Below are positions 12,245-24,576 of a DNA stretch of 64,000 bases, in pieces; position 1 is the first letter of the stretch; every line of letters starts with the position of its first letter. The notes below the pieces were generated by a model. It searched no databases, was not told where the DNA came from, and was given only the letters and a program-made list of their open reading frames with translations. The position numbers and the translations under genes were made by a program. Source of the DNA: Allodiplogaster sudhausi. Lineage: Eukaryota > Nematoda > Chromadorea > Rhabditida > Diplogasteridae. Location: NCBI GenBank assembly GCA_945643635.1, contig CALZFC010000017.1:5936501-6000500 (forward strand), written 5' to 3'.

Positions 12245-12316
12245 CTCCCGGGCCGGGAATTGAACCCGGGTCTCGCATGTGACAGACGCGGATACTAACC
12301 ACTATACTACCCGGGA
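12245..12316 (-). tRNA. tRNA-Asp (GTC)
   Basis: Consensus; next start +358 bp. Confidence 0.96.
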
Positions 12317-12602
12317 CACGTTCTCTCTGTCATCGTTGTATTTTACATGAGCGTGATCAAACCACGGCTTCTCTAGGCGCGGATTTATGCGCTGTCATGT
12401 GTACATATGTAGATGGATACATTCCAACTCTTCAGGGCCATGTCCACCCCCATCATCACTAGCTGTAAAAAAAATCCTCGTAATAATAAATCTGGCGAAA
12501 GGGAGATACATTTAAAATATCTCTCATGTGACAGATAATTCTGAAGTTGAATTTAAAAGAAAGGCATTCAGTTCTGAATTTACTGGTGAAAACCAAAAAG
12601 TT

Positions 12603-12674
12603 CTCCCGGGCCGGGAATTGAACCCGGGTCTCGCATGTGACAGACGCGGATACTAACCACTATACTACCCGGGA
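12603..12674 (-). tRNA. tRNA-Asp (GTC)
   Basis: Consensus; followed by an enlarged 381-bp unit. Confidence 0.96.
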
Positions 12675-12983
12675 CACGTTCTCACTGTCATCGTTGTATT
12701 TTACATGAGCGTGATCAAACCACGGCTTCTCTAGGCGCGGATTTATGCGCTGTCATGTGTACATACATGGATACATTCCAACTCTTCATGTCCAATCATC
12801 ACTTTCCAACTCTTCGGGCCATGTCCATCCCCATCATCACTAGATGTAAAAAAAATCCTCGGAATAAGGAATCTGGCGAAAGGGAGATACATTTAAAATA
12901 TCTCTCATGTGACAGATAATTCTGAAGTTGAATTTAAAAGAAAGGCATTCAGTTCTGAATTTACTGGTGAAAACCAAAAAGTT

Positions 12984-13055
12984 CTCCCGGGCCGGGAATT
13001 GAACCCGGGTCTCGCATGTGACAGACGCGGATACTAACCACTATACTACCCGGGA
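12984..13055 (-). tRNA. tRNA-Asp (GTC)
   Basis: Consensus; next start +354 bp. Confidence 0.96.
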
Positions 13056-13337
13056 CACGTTCTCACTGTCATCGTTGTATTTTACATGAGAGTGATCAAA
13101 CCACGGCTTCTCTAGGCGCGGATTTATGCGCTGTCATGTGTACACACATGGATACATTCCAACTCTTCGGGGCCATGTCCACCCCCATCATCACTAGCTG
13201 TAAAAAAAATCCTCGGAATAATGAATCTGGCGAAAGGGAGATACATGTAAAATATCTCTCATGTGACAGATAATTCTGAAGTTGAATTTAAAAGAAAGGC
13301 ATTCAGTTCTGAATTTGCTGGTGAAAACCAAAAAGTT

Positions 13338-13408
13338 CTCCCGGGCCGGGAATTGAACCCGGGTCTCGCATGTGACAGACGCGGATACTAACCACTATAC
13401 TACCCGGA
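13338..13408 (-). tRNA. tRNA-Asp (GTC), 71 nt, acceptor deletion
   Basis: One base missing from the 5' acceptor strand (TCCGGG instead of TCCCGGG). Confidence 0.75.
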
Positions 13409-13694
13409 CACGTTCTCACTGTCATCGTTGTATTTTACATGAGAGTGATCAAACCACGGCTTCTCTAGGCGCGGATTTATGCGCTGTCATGTGTACATAT
13501 GTAGATGGATACATTCCAACTCTTCAGGGCCATGTCCACCCCCATCATCACTAGCTGTAAAAAAAATCCTCGTAATGATGAATCTGGCGAAAGGGAGATA
13601 CATTTAAAATATCTCTCATGTGACAGATAATTCTGAAGTTGAATTTAAAAGAAAGGCATTCAGTTCTGAATTTACTGGTGAAAACCAAAAAGTT

Positions 13695-13766
13695 CTCCCG
13701 GGCCTGGAATTGAACCCGGGTCTCGCATGTGACAAACGCGGATACTAACCACTATACTACCCGGGA
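13695..13766 (-). tRNA. tRNA-Asp (GTC), variant
   Basis: Central T-stem pair broken (CCCGG to CCAGG) and first anticodon-loop base C to T. Confidence 0.85.
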
Positions 13767-14049
13767 CACGTTCTCTACTGTCATCGTTGTATTTTACATG
13801 AGCGTGATCAAACCACGGCTTCTCTAGGCGCGGATTTATGCGCTGTCATGTGTACATACATGGATACATTCCAACTCTTCGGGGCCATGTCCACCCCCAT
13901 CATCACTAGCTGTAAAAAAAATCCTCGGAATAATGAATCTGGCGAAAGGGAGATACATTTAAAATATCTCTCATGTGACAGATAATTCTGAAGTTGAATT
14001 TAAAAGAAAGGCATTCAGTTCTGAATTTACTGGTGAAAACCAAAAAGTT

Positions 14050-14121
14050 CTCCCGGGCCTGGAATTGAACCCGGGTCTCGCATGTGACAGACGCGGATAC
14101 TAACCACTATACTACCCGGGA
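14050..14121 (-). tRNA. tRNA-Asp (GTC), variant
   Basis: Central T-stem pair broken (CCCGG to CCAGG); otherwise consensus. Confidence 0.88.
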
Positions 14122-14403
14122 CACGTTCTCTACGTCATCGTTGTATTTTACATGAGCGTGATCAAACCACGGCTTCTCTAGGCGCGGATTTATGCGCTGT
14201 CATGTGTACATACATGGATACATTCCAACTCTTCGGGGCCATGTCCATCCCCATCATCACTAGATGTAAAAAAAATCCTCGAAATAATTAATCTGGCGAA
14301 AGGGAGATACATTTAAAATATCTCTCATGTAACAGATAATTCTGACGTTGAATTTAAAAGAAAGGCATTCAGTTCTGAATATACTGGTGAAAACCAAAAA
14401 GTT

Positions 14404-14475
14404 CTCCCGGGCCGGGAATTGAACCCGGGTCTCGCATGTGACAGACGCGGATACTAACCACTATACTACCCGGGA
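14404..14475 (-). tRNA. tRNA-Asp (GTC)
   Basis: Consensus; next start +359 bp. Confidence 0.96.
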
Positions 14476-14762
14476 CACGTTCTCACTGTCATCGTTGTAT
14501 TTTACATGAGAGTGATCAAACCACGGCTTCTCTAGGCGCGGATTTATGCGCTGTCATGTGTACATATGTAGATGGATACATTCCAACTCTTCAGGGCCAT
14601 GTCCACCCCCATCATCACTAGCTGTAAAAAAAAATCCTCGTAATAATAAATCTGGCGAAAGGGAGATACATTTAAAATATCTCTCATGTGACAGATAATT
14701 CTGAAGTTGAATTTAAAAGAAAGGCATTCAGTTCTGAATTTACTGGTGAAAACCAAAAAGTT

Positions 14763-14834
14763 CTCCCGGGCCGGGAATTGAACCCGGGTCTCGCATGTGA
14801 CAGACGCGGATACTAACCACTATACTACCCGGGA
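14763..14834 (-). tRNA. tRNA-Asp (GTC)
   Basis: Consensus; next start +358 bp. Confidence 0.96.
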
Positions 14835-15120
14835 CACGTTCTCACTGTCATCGTTGTATTTTACATGAGCGTGATCAAACCACGGCTTCTCTAGGCGCGG
14901 ATTTATGCGCTGTCATGTGTACATATGTAGATGGATACATTCCAACTCTTCAGGGCCATGTCCACCCCCATCATCACTAGCTGTAAAAAAAATCCTCGTA
15001 ATAATGAATCTGGCGAAAGGGAGATACATTTAAAATATCTCTCATGTGACAGATAATTCTGAAGTTGAATTTAAAAGAAAGGCATTCAGTTCTGAATTTA
15101 CTGGTGAAAACCAAAAAGTT

Positions 15121-15192
15121 CTCCCGGGCCGGGAATTGAACCCGGGTCTCGCATGTGACAGACGCGGATACTAACCACTATACTACCCGGGA
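15121..15192 (-). tRNA. tRNA-Asp (GTC)
   Basis: Consensus; next start +355 bp. Confidence 0.96.
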
Positions 15193-15475
15193 CACGTTCT
15201 CTACTGTCATCGTTGTATTTTACATGAGCGTGATCAAACCACGGCTTCTCTAGGCGCGGATTTATGCGCTGTCATGTGTACATACATGGATACATTCCAA
15301 CTCTTCGGGGCCATGTCCATCCCCATCATCACTAGCTGTAAAAAAAATCCTCGTAATAATGAATCTGGCGAAAGGGAGATACATTTAAAATATCTCTCAT
15401 GTGACAGATAATTCTGAAGTTGAATTTAAAAGAAAGGCATTCAGTTCTGAATTTACTGGTGAAAACCAAAAAGTT

Positions 15476-15545
15476 CTCCCGGGCGGGAATTGAACCGGGT
15501 CTCGCATGTGACAGACGCGGATACTAACCACTATACTACCCGGAA
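15476..15545 (-). pseudogene. tRNA-Asp pseudogene, 70 nt
   Basis: Two single-base deletions, one in each strand region of the T arm/acceptor border, plus C to T at base 2; the T arm can no longer form five regular pairs. Confidence 0.7.
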
Positions 15546-15831
15546 CACGTTCTCACTGTCATCGTTGTATTTTACATGAGAGTGATCAAACCACGGCTTC
15601 TCTAGGCGCGGATTTATGCGCTGTCATGTGTACATATGTAGATGGATACATTCCAACTCTTCAGGGCCATGTCCACCCCCATCATCACTAGCTGTAAAAA
15701 AAAATCCTCGTAATAATAATCTGGCGAAAGGGAGATACATTTAAAATATCTCTCATGTGACAGATAATTCTGAAGTTGAATTTAAAAGAAAGGCATTCAG
15801 TTCTGAATTTACTGGTGAAAACCAAAAAGTT

Positions 15832-15903
15832 CTCCCGGGCCGGGAATTGAACCCGGGTCTCGCATGTGACAGACGCGGATACTAACCACTATACTACCCG
15901 GAA
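15832..15903 (-). tRNA. tRNA-Asp (GTC), variant
   Basis: Second base C to T (T-G wobble in acceptor). Confidence 0.93.
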
Positions 15904-16189
15904 CACGTTCTCACTGTCATCGTTGTATTTTACATGAGAGTGATCAAACCACGGCTTCTCTAGGCGCGGATTTATGCGCTGTCATGTGTACATATGTAGA
16001 TGGATACATTCCAACTCTTCAGGGCCATGTCCACCCCCATCATCACTAGCTGTAAAAAAAATCCTCGTAATAATGAATCTGGCGAAAGGGAGATACATTT
16101 AAAATATCTCTCATGTGACAGATAATTCTGAAGTTGAATTTAAAAGAAAGGCATTCAGTTCTGAATTTACTGGTGAAAACCAAAAAGTT

Positions 16190-16261
16190 CTCCCGGGCCT
16201 GGAATTGAACCCGGGTCTCGCATGTGACAGACGCGGATACTAACCACTATACTACCCGGGA
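16190..16261 (-). tRNA. tRNA-Asp (GTC), variant
   Basis: Central T-stem pair broken (CCAGG). Confidence 0.88.
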
Positions 16262-16547
16262 CACGTTCTCTCTGTCATCGTTGTATTTTACATGAGCGTG
16301 ATCAAACCACGGCTTCTCTAGGCGCGGATTTATGCGCTGTCATGTGCACATATGTAGATGGATACATTCCAACTCTTCAGGGCCATGTCCACCCCCATCA
16401 TCACTAGCTGTAAAAAAAATCCTCGTAATGATGAATCTGGCGAAAGGGAGATACATTTAAAATATCTCTCATGTGACAGATAATTCTGAAGTTGAATTTA
16501 AAAGAAAGGCATTCAGTTCTGAATTTACTGGTGAAAACCAAAAAGTT

Positions 16548-16619
16548 CTCCCGGGCCTGGAATTGAACCCGGGTCTCGCATGTGAAAGACGCGGATACTA
16601 ACCACTATACTACCCGGGA
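16548..16619 (-). tRNA. tRNA-Asp body with TTC (Glu) anticodon
   Basis: At 16586 the first anticodon base is changed, turning GTC into TTC, which reads Glu codons GAA/GAG. The body is otherwise Asp type with the broken central T-stem pair (CCAGG). G34 is a major Asp identity base, so charging is uncertain. Confidence 0.85.
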
Positions 16620-16901
16620 CACGTTCTCTACGTCATCGTTGTATTTTACATGAGCGTGATCAAACCACGGCTTCTCTAGGCGCGGATTTATGCGCTGTCA
16701 TGTGTACATACATGGATACATTCCAACTCTTCGGGGCCATGTCCATCCCCATCATCACTAGATGTAAAAAAAATCCTCGGAATAATTAATCTGGCGAAAG
16801 GGAGATACATTTAAAATATCTCTCATGTAACAGATAATTCTGAAGTTGAATTTAAAAGAAAGGCATTCAGTTCTGAATATACTGGTGAAAACCAAAAAGT
16901 T

Positions 16902-16973
16902 CTCCCGGGCCGGGAATTGAACCCGGGTCTCGCATGTGACAGACGCGGATACTAACCACTATACTACCCGGGA
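16902..16973 (-). tRNA. tRNA-Asp (GTC)
   Basis: Consensus; next start +358 bp. Confidence 0.96.
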
Positions 16974-17259
16974 CACGTTCTCACTGTCATCGTTGTATTT
17001 TACATGAGAGTGATCAAACCACGGCTTCTCTAGGCGCGGATTTATGCGCTGTCATGTGTACATATGTAGATGGATACATTCCAACTCTTCAGGGCCATGT
17101 CCACCCCCATCATCACTAGCTGTAAAAAAAATCCTCGTAATAATAAATCTGGCGAAAGGGAGATACATTTAAAATATCTCTCATGTGACAGATAATTCTG
17201 AAGTTGAATTTAAAAGAAAGGCATTCAGTTCTGAATTTGCTGGTGAAAACCAAAAAGTT

Positions 17260-17331
17260 CTCCCGGGCCGGGAATTGAACCCGGGTCTCGCATGTGACAG
17301 ACGCGGATACTAACCACTATACTACCCGGGA
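17260..17331 (-). tRNA. tRNA-Asp (GTC)
   Basis: Consensus; followed by an enlarged 403-bp unit. Confidence 0.96.
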
Positions 17332-17662
17332 CACGTTCTCACTGTCATCGTTGTATTTTACATGAGCGTGATCAAACCACGGCTTCTCTAGGCGCGGATT
17401 TATGCGCTGTCATGTGTACATACATGGATACATTCCAACTCTTCGGGGCCATGTCCACCCCCATCATCACTAATGGATACATTCCAACTCTTCGGGGCCA
17501 TGTCCATCCCCATCATCACTAGATGTAAAAAAAATCCTCGGAATAAGGAATCTGGCGAAAGGGAGATACATTTAAAATATCTCTCATGTAACAGATAATT
17601 CTGAAGTTGAATTTAAAAGAAAGGCATTCAGTTCTGAATTTACTGGTGAAAACCAAAAAGTT

Positions 17663-17734
17663 CTCCCGGGCCGGGAATTGAACCCGGGTCTCGCATGTGA
17701 CAGACGCGGATACTAACCACTATACTACCCGGGA
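17663..17734 (-). tRNA. tRNA-Asp (GTC)
   Basis: Consensus; next start +354 bp. Confidence 0.96.
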
Positions 17735-18016
17735 CACGTTCTCACTGTCATCGTTGTATTTTACATGAGAGTGATCAAACCACGGCTTCTCTAGGCGCGG
17801 ATTTATGCGCTGTCATGTGTACACACATGGATACATTACAACTCTTCGGGGCCATGTCCACCCCCATCATCACTAGCTGTAAAAAAATCCTCGGAATAAT
17901 GAATCTGGCGAAAGGGAGATACATGTAAAAATATCTCTCATGTGACAGATAATTCTGAAGTTGAATTTAAAAGAAAGGCATTCAGTTCTGAATTTGCTGG
18001 TGAAAACCAAAAAGTT

Positions 18017-18088
18017 ATCCCGGGACGGGAATTGAACCTGGGTCTCGCATGTGACAAACGCGGATACTAACCACTATACTACCCGGAA
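18017..18088 (-). tRNA. tRNA-Asp (GTC), T73 sublineage, five changes
   Basis: Discriminator T, second base T, outermost and central T-stem pairs broken, first anticodon-loop base C to T. Probably not functional. Confidence 0.7.
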
Positions 18089-18374
18089 AAGTTCTCACTG
18101 TCATCGTTGTATTTTACATGAGAGTGATCAAACCACGGCTTCTCTAGGCGCGGATTTATGCGCTGTCATGTGTACATATGTAGATGGATACATTCCAACT
18201 CTTCAGGGCCATGTCCACCCCCATCATCACTAGCTGTAAAAAAAAATCCTCGTAATGATGAATCTGGCGAAAGGGAGATACATTTAAAATATCTCTCATG
18301 TGACAGATAATTCTGAAGTTGAATTTAAAAGAAAGGCATTCAGTTCTGAATTTACTGGTGAAAACCAAAAAGTT

Positions 18375-18446
18375 CTCCCGGGCCTGGAATTGAACCCGGG
18401 TCTCGCATGTGACAGACGCGGATACTAACCACTATACTACCCGGGA
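18375..18446 (-). tRNA. tRNA-Asp (GTC), variant
   Basis: Central T-stem pair broken (CCAGG). Confidence 0.88.
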
Positions 18447-18728
18447 CACGTTCTCTACGTCATCGTTGTATTTTACATGAGCGTGATCAAACCACGGCTT
18501 CTCTAGGCGCGGATTTATGCGCTGTCATGTGTACATACATGGATACATTCCAACTCTTCGGGGCCATGTCCATCCCCATCATCACTAGATGTAAAAAAAA
18601 TCCTCGGAATAATTAATCTGGCGAAAGGGAGATACATTTAAAATATCTCTCATGTAACAGATAATTCTGACGTTGAATTTAAAAGAAAGGCATTCAGTTC
18701 TGAATATACTGGTGAAAACCAAAAAGTT

Positions 18729-18800
18729 CTCCCGGGCCTGGAATTGAACCCGGGTCTCGCATGTGACAGACGCGGATACTAACCACTATACTACCCGGGA
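18729..18800 (-). tRNA. tRNA-Asp (GTC), variant
   Basis: Central T-stem pair broken (CCAGG). Confidence 0.88.
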
Positions 18801-19082
18801 CACGTTCTCTACGTCATCGTTGTATTTTACATGAGCGTGATCAAACCACGGCTTCTCTAGGCGCGGATTTATGCGCTGTCATGTGTACATACATGGATAC
18901 ATTCCAACTCTTCGGGGCCATGTCCATCCCCATCATCACTAGATGTAAAAAAAATCCTCGAAATAATTAATCTGGCGAAAGGGAGATACATTTAAAATAT
19001 CTCTCATGTAACAGATAATTCTGACGTTGAATTTAAAAGAAAGGCATTCAGTTCTGAATATACTGGTGAAAACCAAAAAGTT

Positions 19083-19154
19083 CTCCCGGGCCGGGAATTG
19101 AACCCGGGTCTCGCATGTGACAGACGCGGATACTAACCACTATACTACCCGGGA
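19083..19154 (-). tRNA. tRNA-Asp (GTC)
   Basis: Consensus; next start +358 bp. Confidence 0.96.
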
Positions 19155-19440
19155 CACGTTCTCACTGTCATCGTTGTATTTTACATGAGAGTGATCAAAC
19201 CACGGCTTCTCTAGGCGCGGATTTATGCGCTGTCATGTGTACATATGTAGATGGATACATTCCAACTCTTCAGGGCCATGTCCACCCCCATCATCACTAG
19301 CTGTAAAAAAAAATCCTCGTAATAATAATCTAGCGAAAGGGAGATACATTTAAAATATCTCTCATGTGACAGATAATTCTGAAGTTGAATTTAAAAGAAA
19401 GGCATTCAGTTCTGAATTTGCTGGTGAAAACCAAAAAGTT

Positions 19441-19512
19441 CTCCCGGGCCGGGAATTGAACCCGGGTCTCGCATGTGACAGACGCGGATACTAACCACTA
19501 TACTACCCGGGA
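19441..19512 (-). tRNA. tRNA-Asp (GTC)
   Basis: Consensus; followed by an enlarged 399-bp unit. Confidence 0.96.
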
Positions 19513-19839
19513 CACGTTCTCACTGTCATCGTTGTATTTTACATGAGCGTGATCAAACCACGGCTTCTCTAGGCGCGGATTTATGCGCTGTCATGTGTAC
19601 ATACATGGATACATTCCAACTCTTCGGGTGTCCACCCCCATCATCACTAATGGATACATTCCAACTCTTCGGGGCCATGTCCATCCCCATCATCACTAGA
19701 TGTAAAAAAAATCCTCGGAATAAGGAATCTGGCGAAAGGGAGATACATTTAAAATATCTCTCATGTAACAGATAATTCTGAAGTTGAATTTAAAAGAAAG
19801 GCATTCAGTTCTGAATTTACTGGTGAAAACCAAAAAGTT

Positions 19840-19911
19840 CTCCCGGGCCGGGAATTGAACCCGGGTCTCGCATGTGACAGACGCGGATACTAACCACTAT
19901 ACTACCCGGGA
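19840..19911 (-). tRNA. tRNA-Asp (GTC)
   Basis: Consensus; next start +354 bp. Confidence 0.96.
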
Positions 19912-20193
19912 CACGTTCTCACTGTCATCGTTGTATTTTACATGAGAGTGATCAAACCACGGCTTCTCTAGGCGCGGATTTATGCGCTGTCATGTGTACA
20001 CACATGGATACATTACAACTCTTCGGGGCCATGTCCACCCCCATCATCACTAGCTGTAAAAAAATCCTCGGAATAATGAATCTGGCGAAAGGGAGATACA
20101 TGTAAAAATATCTCTCATGTGACAGATAATTCTGAAGTTGAATTTAAAAGAAAGGCATTCAGTTCTGAATTTGCTGGTGAAAACCAAAAAGTT

Positions 20194-20265
20194 CTCCCGG
20201 GACGGGAATTGAACCTGGGTCTCGTATGTGACAAACGCGGATACTAACCACTATACTACCCGGAA
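20194..20265 (-). tRNA. tRNA-Asp (GTC), heavily varied
   Basis: Second base T, outermost and central T-stem pairs broken, one anticodon-stem pair broken (ATGCG to ATACG), loop C to T; discriminator still G. Confidence 0.7.
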
Positions 20266-20550
20266 AAGTTCTCACTGTCATCGTTGTATTTTACATGAGA
20301 GTGATCAAACCACGGCTTCTCTAGGCGCGGATTTATGCGCTGTCATGTGTACATATGTAGATGGATACATTCCAACTCTTCAGGGCCATGTCCACCCCCA
20401 TCATCACTAGCTGTAAAAAAAATCCTCGTAATGATGAATCTGGCGAAAGGGAGATACATTTAAAATATCTCTCATGTGACAGATAATTCTGAAGCTGAAT
20501 TTAAAAGAAAGGCATTCAGTTCTGAATTTACTGGTGAAAACCAAAAAGTT

Positions 20551-20622
20551 CTCCCGGGCCTGGAATTGAACCCGGGTCTCGCATGTGACAGACGCGGATA
20601 CTAACCACTATACTACCCGGGA
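20551..20622 (-). tRNA. tRNA-Asp (GTC), variant
   Basis: Central T-stem pair broken (CCAGG). Confidence 0.88.
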
Positions 20623-20904
20623 CACGTTCTCTACGTCATCGTTGTATTTTACATGAGCGTGATCAAACCACGGCTTCTCTAGGCGCGGATTTATGCGCTG
20701 TCATGTGTACATACATGGATACATTCCAATTCTTCGGGGCCATGTCCATCCCCATCATCACTAGATGTAAAAAAAATCCTCGGAATAATTAATCTGGCGA
20801 AAGGGAGATACATTTAAAATATCTCTCATGTAACAGATAATTCTGACGTTGAATTTAAAAGAAAGGCATTCAGTTCTGAATATACTGGTGAAAACCAAAA
20901 AGTT

Positions 20905-20976
20905 CTCCCGGGCCGGGAATTGAACCCGGGTCTCGCATGTGACAGACGCGGATACTAACCACTATACTACCCGGGA
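20905..20976 (-). tRNA. tRNA-Asp (GTC)
   Basis: Consensus; next start +359 bp. Confidence 0.96.
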
Positions 20977-21263
20977 CACGTTCTCACTGTCATCGTTGTA
21001 TTTTACATGAGAGTGATCAAACCACGGCTTCTCTAGGCGCGGATTTATGCGCTGTCATGTGTACATATGTAGATGGATACATTCAAACTCTTCAGGGCCA
21101 TGTCCACCCCCATCATCACTAGCTGTAAAAAAAAATCCTCGTAATAATAAATCTGGCGAAAGGGAGATACATTTAAAATATCTCTCATGTGACAGATAAT
21201 TCTGAAGTTGAATTTAAAAGAAAGGCATTCAGTTCTGAATTTACTGGTGAAAACCAAAAAGTT

Positions 21264-21335
21264 CTCCCGGGCCTGGAATTGAACCCGGGTCTCGCATGTG
21301 ACAGACGCGGATACTAACCACTATACTACCCGGGA
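21264..21335 (-). tRNA. tRNA-Asp (GTC), variant
   Basis: Central T-stem pair broken (CCAGG); followed by an enlarged 398-bp unit. Confidence 0.88.
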
Positions 21336-21661
21336 CACGTTCTCTCTGTCATCGTTGTATTTTACATGAGCGTGATCAAACCACGGCTTCTCTAGGCGCG
21401 GATTTATGCGCTGTCATGTGTACATACATGGATACATTCCAACTCTTCGGGGTCCACCCCCATCATCACTAATGGATACATTCCAACTCTTCGGGGCCAT
21501 GTCCATCCCCATCATCACTAGATGTAAAAAAAATCCTCGGAATAAGGAATCTGGCGAAAGGGAGATACATTTAAAATATCTCTCATGTAACAGATAATTC
21601 TGAAGTTGAATTTAAAAGAAAGGCATTCAGTTCTGAATTTACTGGTGAAAACCAAAAAGTT

Positions 21662-21733
21662 CTCCCGGGCCGGGAATTGAACCCGGGTCTCGCATGTGAC
21701 AGACGCGGATACTAACCACTATACTACCCGGGA
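21662..21733 (-). tRNA. tRNA-Asp (GTC)
   Basis: Consensus; next start +353 bp. Confidence 0.96.
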
Positions 21734-22014
21734 CACGTTCTCACTGTCATCGTTGTATTTTAATGAGAGTGATCAAACCACGGCTTCTCTAGGCGCGGAT
21801 TTATGCGCTGTCATGTGTACACACATGGATACATTCCAACTCTTCGGGGCCATGTCCACCCCCATCATCACTAGCTGTAAAAAAATCCTCGGAATAATGA
21901 ATCTGGCGAAAGGGAGATACATGTAAAAATATCTCTCATGTGACAGATAATTCTGAAGTTGAATTTAAAAGAAAGGCATTCAGTTCTGAATTTGCTGGTG
22001 AAAACCAAAAAGTT

Positions 22015-22086
22015 ATCCCGGGACGGGAATTGAACCTGGGTCTCGTATGTGACAAACGCGGATACTAACCACTATACTACCCGGAA
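22015..22086 (-). tRNA. tRNA-Asp (GTC), T73 sublineage, six changes
   Basis: As the 20194 copy but with discriminator T as well. Probably a pseudogene. Confidence 0.65.
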
Positions 22087-22371
22087 AAGTTCTCACTGTC
22101 ATCGTTGTATTTTACATGAGAGTGATCAAACCACGGCTTCTCTAGACGCAGATTTATGCGCTGTCATGTGTACATATGTAGATGGATACATTCCAACTCT
22201 TCAGGGCCATGTCCACCCCCATCATCACTAGCTGTAAAAAAAATCCTCGTAATGATGAATCTGGCGAAAGGGAGATACATTTAAAATATCTCTCATGTGA
22301 CAGATAATTCTGAAGCTGAATTTAAAAGAAAGGCATTCAGTTCTGAATTTACTGGTGAAAACCAAAAAGTT

Positions 22372-22443
22372 CTCCCGGGCCTGGAATTGAACCCGGGTCT
22401 CGCATGTGACAGACGCGGATACTAACCACTATACTACCCGGGA
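22372..22443 (-). tRNA. tRNA-Asp (GTC), variant
   Basis: Central T-stem pair broken (CCAGG). Confidence 0.88.
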
Positions 22444-22725
22444 CACGTTCTCTACGTCATCGTTGTATTTTACATGAGCGTGATCAAACCACGGCTTCTC
22501 TAGGCGCGGATTTATGCGCTGTCATGTGTACATACATGGATACATTCCAACTCTTCGGGGCCATGTCCATCCCCATCATCACTAGATGTAAAAAAAATCC
22601 TCGGAATAATTAATCTGGCGAAAGGGAGATACATTTAAAATATCTCTCATGTGACAGATAATTCTGAAGTTGAATTTAAAAGAAAGGCATTCAGTTCTGA
22701 ATTTACTGGTGAAAACCAAAAAGTT

Positions 22726-22797
22726 CTCCCGGGCCTGGAATTGAACCCGGGTCTCGCATGTGACAGACGAGGATACTAACCACTATACTACCCGGGA
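22726..22797 (-). tRNA. tRNA-Asp (GTC), variant
   Basis: Central T-stem pair broken, and second anticodon-stem pair broken (CGCGT to CTCGT). Confidence 0.8.
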
Positions 22798-23078
22798 CAC
22801 GTTCTCTCTGTCATCGTTGTATTTTACATGAGCGTGATCAAACCACGGCTTCTCTAGGCGCGGATTTATGCGCTGTCATGTGTACATACATGGATACATT
22901 CCAACTCTTCGGGGCCATGTCCACCCCCATCATCACTAGCTGTAAAAAAATCCTCGGAATAATGAATCTGGCGAAAGGGAGATACATGTAAAATATCTCT
23001 CATGTGACAGATAATTCTGAAGTTGAATTTAAAAGAAAGGCATTCAGTTCTGAATTTACTGGTGAAAACCAAAAAGTT

Positions 23079-23150
23079 CTCCCGGGCCGGGAATTGAACC
23101 CGGGTCTCGCATGTGACAGACGCGGATACCAACCACTATACTACCCGGGA
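23079..23150 (-). tRNA. tRNA-Asp (GTC), variant
   Basis: Last D-loop base A to G; otherwise consensus. Confidence 0.93.
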
Positions 23151-23432
23151 CACGTTCTCACTGTCATCGTTGTATTTTACATGAAAGTGATCAAACCACG
23201 GCTTCTCTAGGCGCGGATTTATGCGCTGTCATGTGTACATACATGGATACATTCCAACTCTTCAGGGCCATGTCCACCCCCATCATCACTAGCTGTAAAA
23301 AAAATCCTCGTAATAATGAATCTGGCGAAAGGGAGATACATTTAAAATATCTCTCATGTGACAGATAATTCTGAAGTTGAATTTAAAAGAAAGGCATTCA
23401 GTTCTGAATTTACTGGTGAAAACCAAAAAGTT

Positions 23433-23504
23433 CTCCCGGGCCGGGAATTGAACCCGGGTCTCGCATGTGACAGACGCGGATACTAACCACTATACTACCC
23501 GGGA
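23433..23504 (-). tRNA. tRNA-Asp (GTC)
   Basis: Consensus; next start +354 bp. Confidence 0.96.
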
Positions 23505-23786
23505 CACGTTCTCTCTGTCATCGTTGTATTTTACATGAGCGTGATCAAACCACGGCTTCTCTAGGCGCGGATTTATGCGCTGTCATGTGTACATACATGG
23601 ATACATTCCAACTCTTCGGGGCCATGTCCATCCCCATCATCACTAGATGTAAAAAAAATCCTCGGAATAAGGAATCTGGCGAAAGGGAGATACATTTAAA
23701 ATATCTCTCATGTAACAGATAATTCTGAAGTTGAATTTAAAAGAAAGGCATTCAGTTCTGAATATACTGGTGAAAACCAAAAAGTT

Positions 23787-23858
23787 CTCCCGGGCCGGGA
23801 ATTGAACCCGGGTCTCGCATGTGACAGACGCGGATACTAACCACTATACTACCCGGGA
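23787..23858 (-). tRNA. tRNA-Asp (GTC)
   Basis: Consensus; next start +359 bp. Confidence 0.96.
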
Positions 23859-24145
23859 CACGTTCTCACTGTCATCGTTGTATTTTACATGAGAGTGATC
23901 AAACCACGGCTTCTCTAGGCGCGGATTTATGCGCTGTCATGTGTACATATGTAGATGGATACATTCCAACTCTACAGGGCCATGTCCACCCCCATCATCA
24001 CTAGCTGTAAAAAAAAATCCTCGTAATAATGAATCTGGCGAAAGGGAGATACATTTAAAATATCTCTCATGTGACAGATAATTCTGAAGTTGAATTTAAA
24101 AGAAAGGCATTCAGTTCTGAATTTACTGGTGAAAACCAAAAAGTT

Positions 24146-24217
24146 CTCCCGGGCCGGGAATTGAACCCGGGTCTCGCATGTGACAGACGCGGATACTAAC
24201 CACTATACTACCCGGGA
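24146..24217 (-). tRNA. tRNA-Asp (GTC)
   Basis: Consensus; next start +359 bp. Confidence 0.96.
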
Positions 24218-24504
24218 CACGTTCTCACTGTCATCGTTGTATTTTACATGAGAGTGATCAAACCACGGCTTCTCTAGGCGCGGATTTATGCGCTGTCATG
24301 TGTACATATGTAGATGGATACATTCCAACTCCTCAGGGCCATGTCCACCCCCATCATCACTACCTGTAAAAAAAAATCCTCGTAATAATGAATCTGGCGA
24401 AAGGGAGATACATTTAAAATATCTCTCATGCGACAGATAATTCTGAAGTTGAATTTAAAAGAAAGGCATTCAGTTCTGAATTTACTGGTGAAAACCAAAA
24501 AGTT

Positions 24505-24576
24505 CTCCCGGGCCGGGAATTGAACCAGGGTCTCGCATGTGACAGACGCGGATACTAACCACTATACTACCCGGGA
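24505..24576 (-). tRNA. tRNA-Asp (GTC), variant
   Basis: Central T-stem pair broken on the 5' strand (CCGGG to CCTGG). Confidence 0.88.
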
